Position numbers and translations under genes: made by a program. This document shows, piece after piece, positions 58,666-64,000 of a stretch of DNA of 64,000 nucleotides. The stretch lies in the NCBI GenBank assembly GCA_032718565.1, contig JAVGVS010000300.1, positions 62,001-126,000 of the forward strand, given 5' to 3'. This DNA is from Distichodus sexfasciatus (lineage: Eukaryota > Chordata > Actinopteri > Characiformes > Distichodontidae). The notes under the pieces are model-generated. The model was not told the DNA's origin, ran no database searches, and was given only the letters and a program-made list of their open reading frames with translations. Position 1 is the first letter of the stretch; each line of letters starts with the position of its first letter.

Positions 58666-61600
58666 ATATAATCCAGGCGTTTTCAACTGCGTCTGTCCCA
58701 GTATTTTTTTCTATTATTTTTTAGAGATTATAAATTAAAAACTCATTATTCATAAAGATATCCAAATCATCTGGAAGTGTTTTAAAGATAAATTAAATAA
58801 AATAACTTTTACAAGATTGACCACTAGGGAGTGGACCACTGGTTAAAAAACCTCAGTATAATCGATTATGGTTTTCCACTGCATTGATGCAGAATCGTCA
58901 ATGCTTACATCACGATGCATTGATTATGTGATTAATTTCAACACCCATACTATTCAAGCTGCTTTTCCAAACTTGTTTAGGTAAAATGGGTCTCAGTTTT
59001 ATGGGATTTATTTGTTGCTCTTATCCAGAGTGACTTCCATTTTCTAATTACAGGGACAGTCTCCCTGGAGCAAGTTGGATTTAAGGGTCATACTCAGGAG
59101 CCCAGTGGTGCTAGTGCTGGCAGTAGGATAGAGCATTTTTAAACCTACAACTTCTGGCTTCCTAGGGGAGTATCTCTCCATTAGGGCCGAAACATACTTA
59201 ATGCGTGTGTGGCGCGTATGCTTGCGGACTGTGCTGCTACGCAAGCATTGTGCTGACTATACTTGCATACATACTTTTTGTTAATATTGATGATTTGAAC
59301 AGGTAGCAGTGTACACTATTAAAGGTCCCAGTCTGCCATTAAGTGACAGAAGGTGAGGATGAAATAGAAAGCAGCAGTGCAAGAAAGCATTCGCCGGTTT
59401 TGCTGTGAAATGAGGGAAAAAAGATGTTGAAGATAAAAATCATTTGCATTCGGATGTTACGAAGGTGCAAAAAAGAGGATGCGTCAAAAGAACACTGAGA
59501 ACTCTGAGCGTTAAGTATATTTCGGCCCTTAGACCACCACTCCAGATGGTAAATTAAGCAACTTGGATTTAAGGACCTTGTTCGGGGGCCCAGTGGTGGT
59601 AGTGCTGGAAGAAGGGTAGGGCTGGGTGTAAACCTATGACCTCATCTGTAGCATTCCACTACGCCTCACCCTGAGCATTCCACTACGCCACCACCCCATG
59701 AACTGCTTGACATATCTCTTTACTATAGTAACCAGAGTATTCTAGAATCACAAACAGAATTTCTTACACAATCAAGATGTAATATGTATGTATAGATATA
59801 ATATTGGTATGAAAAAAGATCAAACTATATTTTGTAAGTTGCGGCTTTTCTTTACTAGATTGCTTCCGCAATTAAACCAAGGAAACGCAAAACAGAGACT
59901 GATGTTTTATATACAAATGCAGTCATGATCTTACTAACTGTGATTCATACCATTAACAATACTAACTCTTACATTAACCTATGAGGTAATCACTCTTGCG
60001 TTGTCTCTGTCAGTCTGGTGGATTTCCAACAATACAACTTACGGCATGAGAACCGCTATTGTTTTTAACGCCTACATATTGCTCAATGACGCAGCCATAA
60101 GCAGTGTCAAAACAACACGTCTTGATCATAGCCTACAGTCAAGTCAACTCGTCATACCCCCGTCATAGCACTGAGGGTCACCATCCTGTGTCCACATCAT
60201 TCTAGTGAGTATCACAGGATACCCTACTTCCTTTTTCAATATAAGCAAAGGAGTCAGCTTTGTTCAGTGCTTAGTTCGTGGTAGCCTTATCTGAGGCGTG
60301 TGAACAGGAAGAGATTTCTGCCAATTCCAAAAACTTCTTTTCCTTATTCTCATGGTAAGAACCCTTGGTTCTAATCCAAAAAGTGTTACATTGACATTTA
60401 GGCTACTTATTTGATGCTTTACCCAAAGCAAACTGCATTTTCTAATGCTTCGAAGCATCTTGGGGTTGAGGGATTTGTGGCCCAACAGTGATGGTACTGC
60501 ACAGAGTTCCAGTAAACTCTGGTCTTTAGGATCACCGATTTTTAGGATCTCCAATCTTCAGGTCAACACAAGGTCCATTATAGTTGCTTTGGTCAGGTTT
60601 TGAATCCTTCACCCCTTGTCTATTTTCAAACCAGCAATAACCAGCAAGTGGACACCACGAGGGACAAGGGAACATCAATATTTAAAAAAAGAGCGTAGAT
60701 TGGATTAGGTTTTGGGTTTGTTAATATATAGTGGTTGGAAGCTATCAGCTATTGTTGCTGGTTTGAAGCTAGTCAAGGGTTCAAAACGCAATTTAAGATG
60801 GTTTGCCAAATTTGCCTCTTTAAGCTGTTTTCGATGCCAAACCAACTTGGAAAACCAATTTGACTATGTTTTGAATCCTTCACTCACTCAGTTTTAAACC
60901 AGCAAATGAGCAGGTCAAAATGCATGCATGTTTATGCTCTTTTTTAAATGTATTGTGTCAAACTGAACTACTAAACAGCAGATAGCTCTGGAGTGGCGGA
61001 GCTGTGCATGCAGAGACTCTTCTGTTCTAGGGCCATGTGCAGTGTTCCTGACTCAGTGTTAATCAACCTTGTTTAATTCTCATTCATCATGGCCTTAATT
61101 TAAAACAAATCACTGCAGAATCATTACACGGACATTTATTTAACATGCTTTAATTTAGAATATGAGATCAGCCCTGGTGAACGAATTCAACATATGCTCT
61201 CTCTTTTTCTCTCTCTTTTCTCACTCTTCACTCCACCTCGTACCCACAACGGATAAGTTAGAACATGCATTCCTAAATGAAGCTCTGCAGTTTCATTTCT
61301 TAGACTGATTAATCGGTCGGTAGTGACAGGCTTGGGGCTATGTCGAGACGGATCCCTAAATGTCAGATCTGATTTAAAGCCTGAAACAATCGAAGGAAAC
61401 CAAAGGATGAAAGAGGTGGTTGTACTGCAAGTATGAGGATTGCAGTTCTAACTGTGCCAAGTGTGACTCCAGGCTTTGGCTTTGTCATATTTAGTCACTC
61501 TAATAATAATCTCTTTTTGTTAGATCATTAGGAAATTTATTGAGGAACCAGGCAGATTTGGAAAGAGGAGAATTCCCAACCACAAAAGACAAAAAAAAAA

Positions 61601-64000
61601 TATTTCTCAGGTATTTACTGAATATAAGTAATAATTAAGGAGTTAATTTAAACCAACATAATTTTTATTTTAACCTGAAAAAATGAGACCTCAGCTAACA
61701 AACTTTTCTCAATTGATAATCCAAGCGAGTGACCAAATTCCTCTTAATTGATATTTAATATTTTGTATAATTAATTGGCTTGAAATATCACTTCTTAACT
61801 GGTGTCCTCGACTGTAAAATCAGCAACTCTACTGCAGAAAAGAGATGCATATAAGAGCACTAAGTGTGTCAGGGTCAAGTTGGTTCAAAGTAGCTTCGCC
61901 AAGAGTCCGTCATCTGGCCATTATTAAGTCAGGGGTAATTTAGTGCGGTTGGCTAAACTTAGGAGATACTGGCTTTGTTTACTATTTTATATTTGGGGCC
62001 TTCCATTTGTCAGTAGGGGCAACGTGCTTACTCAACACTCCATTAAAATGTGCATGAAGCAAAGAAAATACTGGGTTTCTTTACAAAATAAGAACTTTAA
62101 TACTAAAACAGAGCAAATTAATATACTTGTTACATTTAACCATTTCGAATATATAAGCAATTTGAGAAATCACACTGCATAAGAAAGTTTTCATGTATTT
62201 AACAATCTGTCAAAATTTGTAGCAAGAGAATAGATTCTTCAAGACATTATGTTTATGTTTTTCTTCTGGTAAGAAATATTGCAAAAGCCATTTTTATAAC
62301 CGGTCAAGTGTGTGCTGACTGAGAGTCTTCACAGATAGTGTAATATTTAGTGAAAACACCAAAAAAGAGTGTTCTTTGCCTTGTCGGATCTGATTTCACA
62401 AACACAGGCCTGCTTCTTTTCCAGTTTCAGGTGTTTGGTTGATGCATCTCGGCATGTGTGAGCTTTGCTGTCCTGAGTTCAAAAGACAAAGATTCGATCT
62501 CCTCTCTGTGCTGTCGATAAGACTCTTCAGAAGCCCTCAGAAGGTACTGTAAAAGCTTGATGCTTTTCAAAAGCCTGATAATTACTTCCATGCTCGGTCT
62601 CAGTGTCTGTGCTGTCTATAGGCCCCTCACAGCAAGCAGCCGCAGAGTTAAGGCCATATTACCGGCAGAAAAAAAACAAAACGCCAGCAGTCATTTGGAG
62701 AGTCGTTCCCATTGATTCTATCATGCACTAATAAGACCTCCCTCGTTCTCTGCTAGTTAGGCTTTTGTTCTTTAAGATTAAAGATGATTGGGCGTATTTA
62801 ATGTTTAGGGGGTTTGTCAAGGACAGAGCTTTGCCCACTTCATAGAAGCTTTTGTTTGTTCTTTTCAAACCTTGAATGATGCTACACTTTCCCTGAAGTA
62901 CATTTCTTGAACCCCTAAACAACACCTCTATTCTTTGTTTGTTTCAGCTCTAATTATAGAATAGCAGGTGACCAGTTTTACTCCAAAAGTGTGAGTTGAG
63001 GGATCCCAAAAACTTTTCAACAGTTCTTCCAACTTTTTAAGTGTCACTTCTGTGTAAATAATTTAAAGCCATGACAATGCAAGTTGAAGAGAGAATTCTA
63101 TAAACTAATCACTAGAATTCCGAAAAAACAACAGCATTGAGCCTTTTTAGGAGTTGTTTCAAAACAGGTGCTGTGCATTGTGTTCCAGAGACTCTATGTA
63201 CCGCCGAACTCGCATGTCGGTCTATTAGTCCAGAGACTGGCAGACATAACATATGCATACAGGTATGCCTCTGGTTGGTTGGAAAATTAAGCAGTGTTTA
63301 TTTGCAGGCCTCGGCCAGCTGGAGGCCTGGAGATCTGCAGAACTCTGAACACACCACTATGTGATTCAAGTAGCCTGGCAGCAATAAACTCATATTCACA
63401 CAGGCATCTATTCTGAACACGGCACATGGTGCAATTTTATTCAACACAATCAATTTGCCTCTAAATTATGTATGCAATTTAAACACACTTTAACTTTGTA
63501 GATGTTTACTTTTTATTTTTGCTGGGGTATAAACTTTTTATATAAAACTCATATAAAGTTATAAAGTTTACTTATATAAAGTTATAATTGATCAGCACTA
63601 GAAAGCTGGAAATAAAATTCAGCCACACCTGTTGTTTCACTATCATCACTATCACACAAGGTTCTGTTGTCAAATTGATATTATAATGAAAAAAGAAAAG
63701 CAAATACTTCCTGGTAGTTTAACAAAAAGTAATATATCTATCAGGCAAACATTACACAAAAGGGAAGATAAGGTAATAAAAACTAATCTAGTAAAAACAG
63801 CATGGTAAGTAATAATGCAGCACGCAACATCATGACTAATAAACAGTTGCAGGAACCAGACAATGAGCTAAAAATAACAGATAAACCTATTTAGGATAAT
63901 AAATAAGCCTGACTCAAATAGTCACTGCACATTTAATAGCTGTTAGTTATGTTAAAACGTTAAATTCATAACTGTCCGGTTTGTGTCTCCTAACACATTG
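58666..64000. other. gene-free right flank with old repeats
   Basis: 59000-59190 and 59540-59700 share 'aacttggatttaaggaccttg/gtcatactcaggagcccagtggtgctagtgctgg', two copies of a SINE-like tail. A related copy is near 60400-60545 and an earlier one at 58170-58310. 60720-60800 resembles 58080-58150. From 60,900 to the end nothing is recognised; ORFs at 61943, 62728 and 63137 have no known content. Confidence 0.5.

Overview
This window is vertebrate nuclear DNA, almost certainly from a teleost fish. The evidence is AT-rich intergenic sequence, GT-AG introns, many dinucleotide microsatellites, Tc1-like and hAT-like transposons, and tRNA-headed SINE-like repeats of types common in fish. Two protein-coding genes can be supported, both on the minus strand, and all convincing coding sequence lies between about 8.3 and 26.2 kb.

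Region 1 (1-8,000): repeats. A SINE-like copy lies at the left edge, followed by a small element with GTGACC ends (1790-2412). A complete but inactivated Tc1-like transposon follows (2429-3959), then a hAT-type miniature element nested in another inverted-repeat element (4031-5684), and a G-rich minisatellite (about 7010-7256).

Region 2 (8,040-15,970): nucleolin (ncl). I reconstructed 17 coding exons by matching splice sites and phases. The coding exons sum to 2,085 nt (694 codons plus stop) with no frame conflict. The protein has a basic/acidic N-terminal region built from near-identical exon cassettes, four RRMs and a C-terminal RGG tail. Its introns carry at least six snoRNA candidates: three SNORD20-like C/D boxes with an antisense match to the 3' end of 18S rRNA, two SNORD82-like C/D boxes, and one SNORA75 (U23)-like H/ACA RNA. 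The locus would therefore make both a ribosome-biogenesis protein and rRNA-modifying guide RNAs.

Region 3 (16,000-22,750): repeats, including a degenerate Tc1-like element whose left inverted repeat was split by a 1.5-kb hAT-type element that left an 8-bp target duplication.

Region 4 (22,750-26,480): a C-type natriuretic peptide gene (nppc family) with signal peptide, propeptide and hormone ring. The ring is followed by a 12-13 residue tail, and the stop codon is probably completed across an intron. Nucleolin and NPPC are also near each other in the human genome (2q37), which supports both calls.

Region 5 (26,480-64,000): no exon I can support. It holds SINE and DNA-transposon fragments, two notable long hairpins (41.4 kb and 44.8-45.0 kb), AT/GT/GA microsatellites and otherwise unremarkable AT-rich sequence. 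It may be intergenic or an intron of a gene outside the window. No tRNA gene, rRNA gene, CRISPR array or prokaryotic feature was seen.
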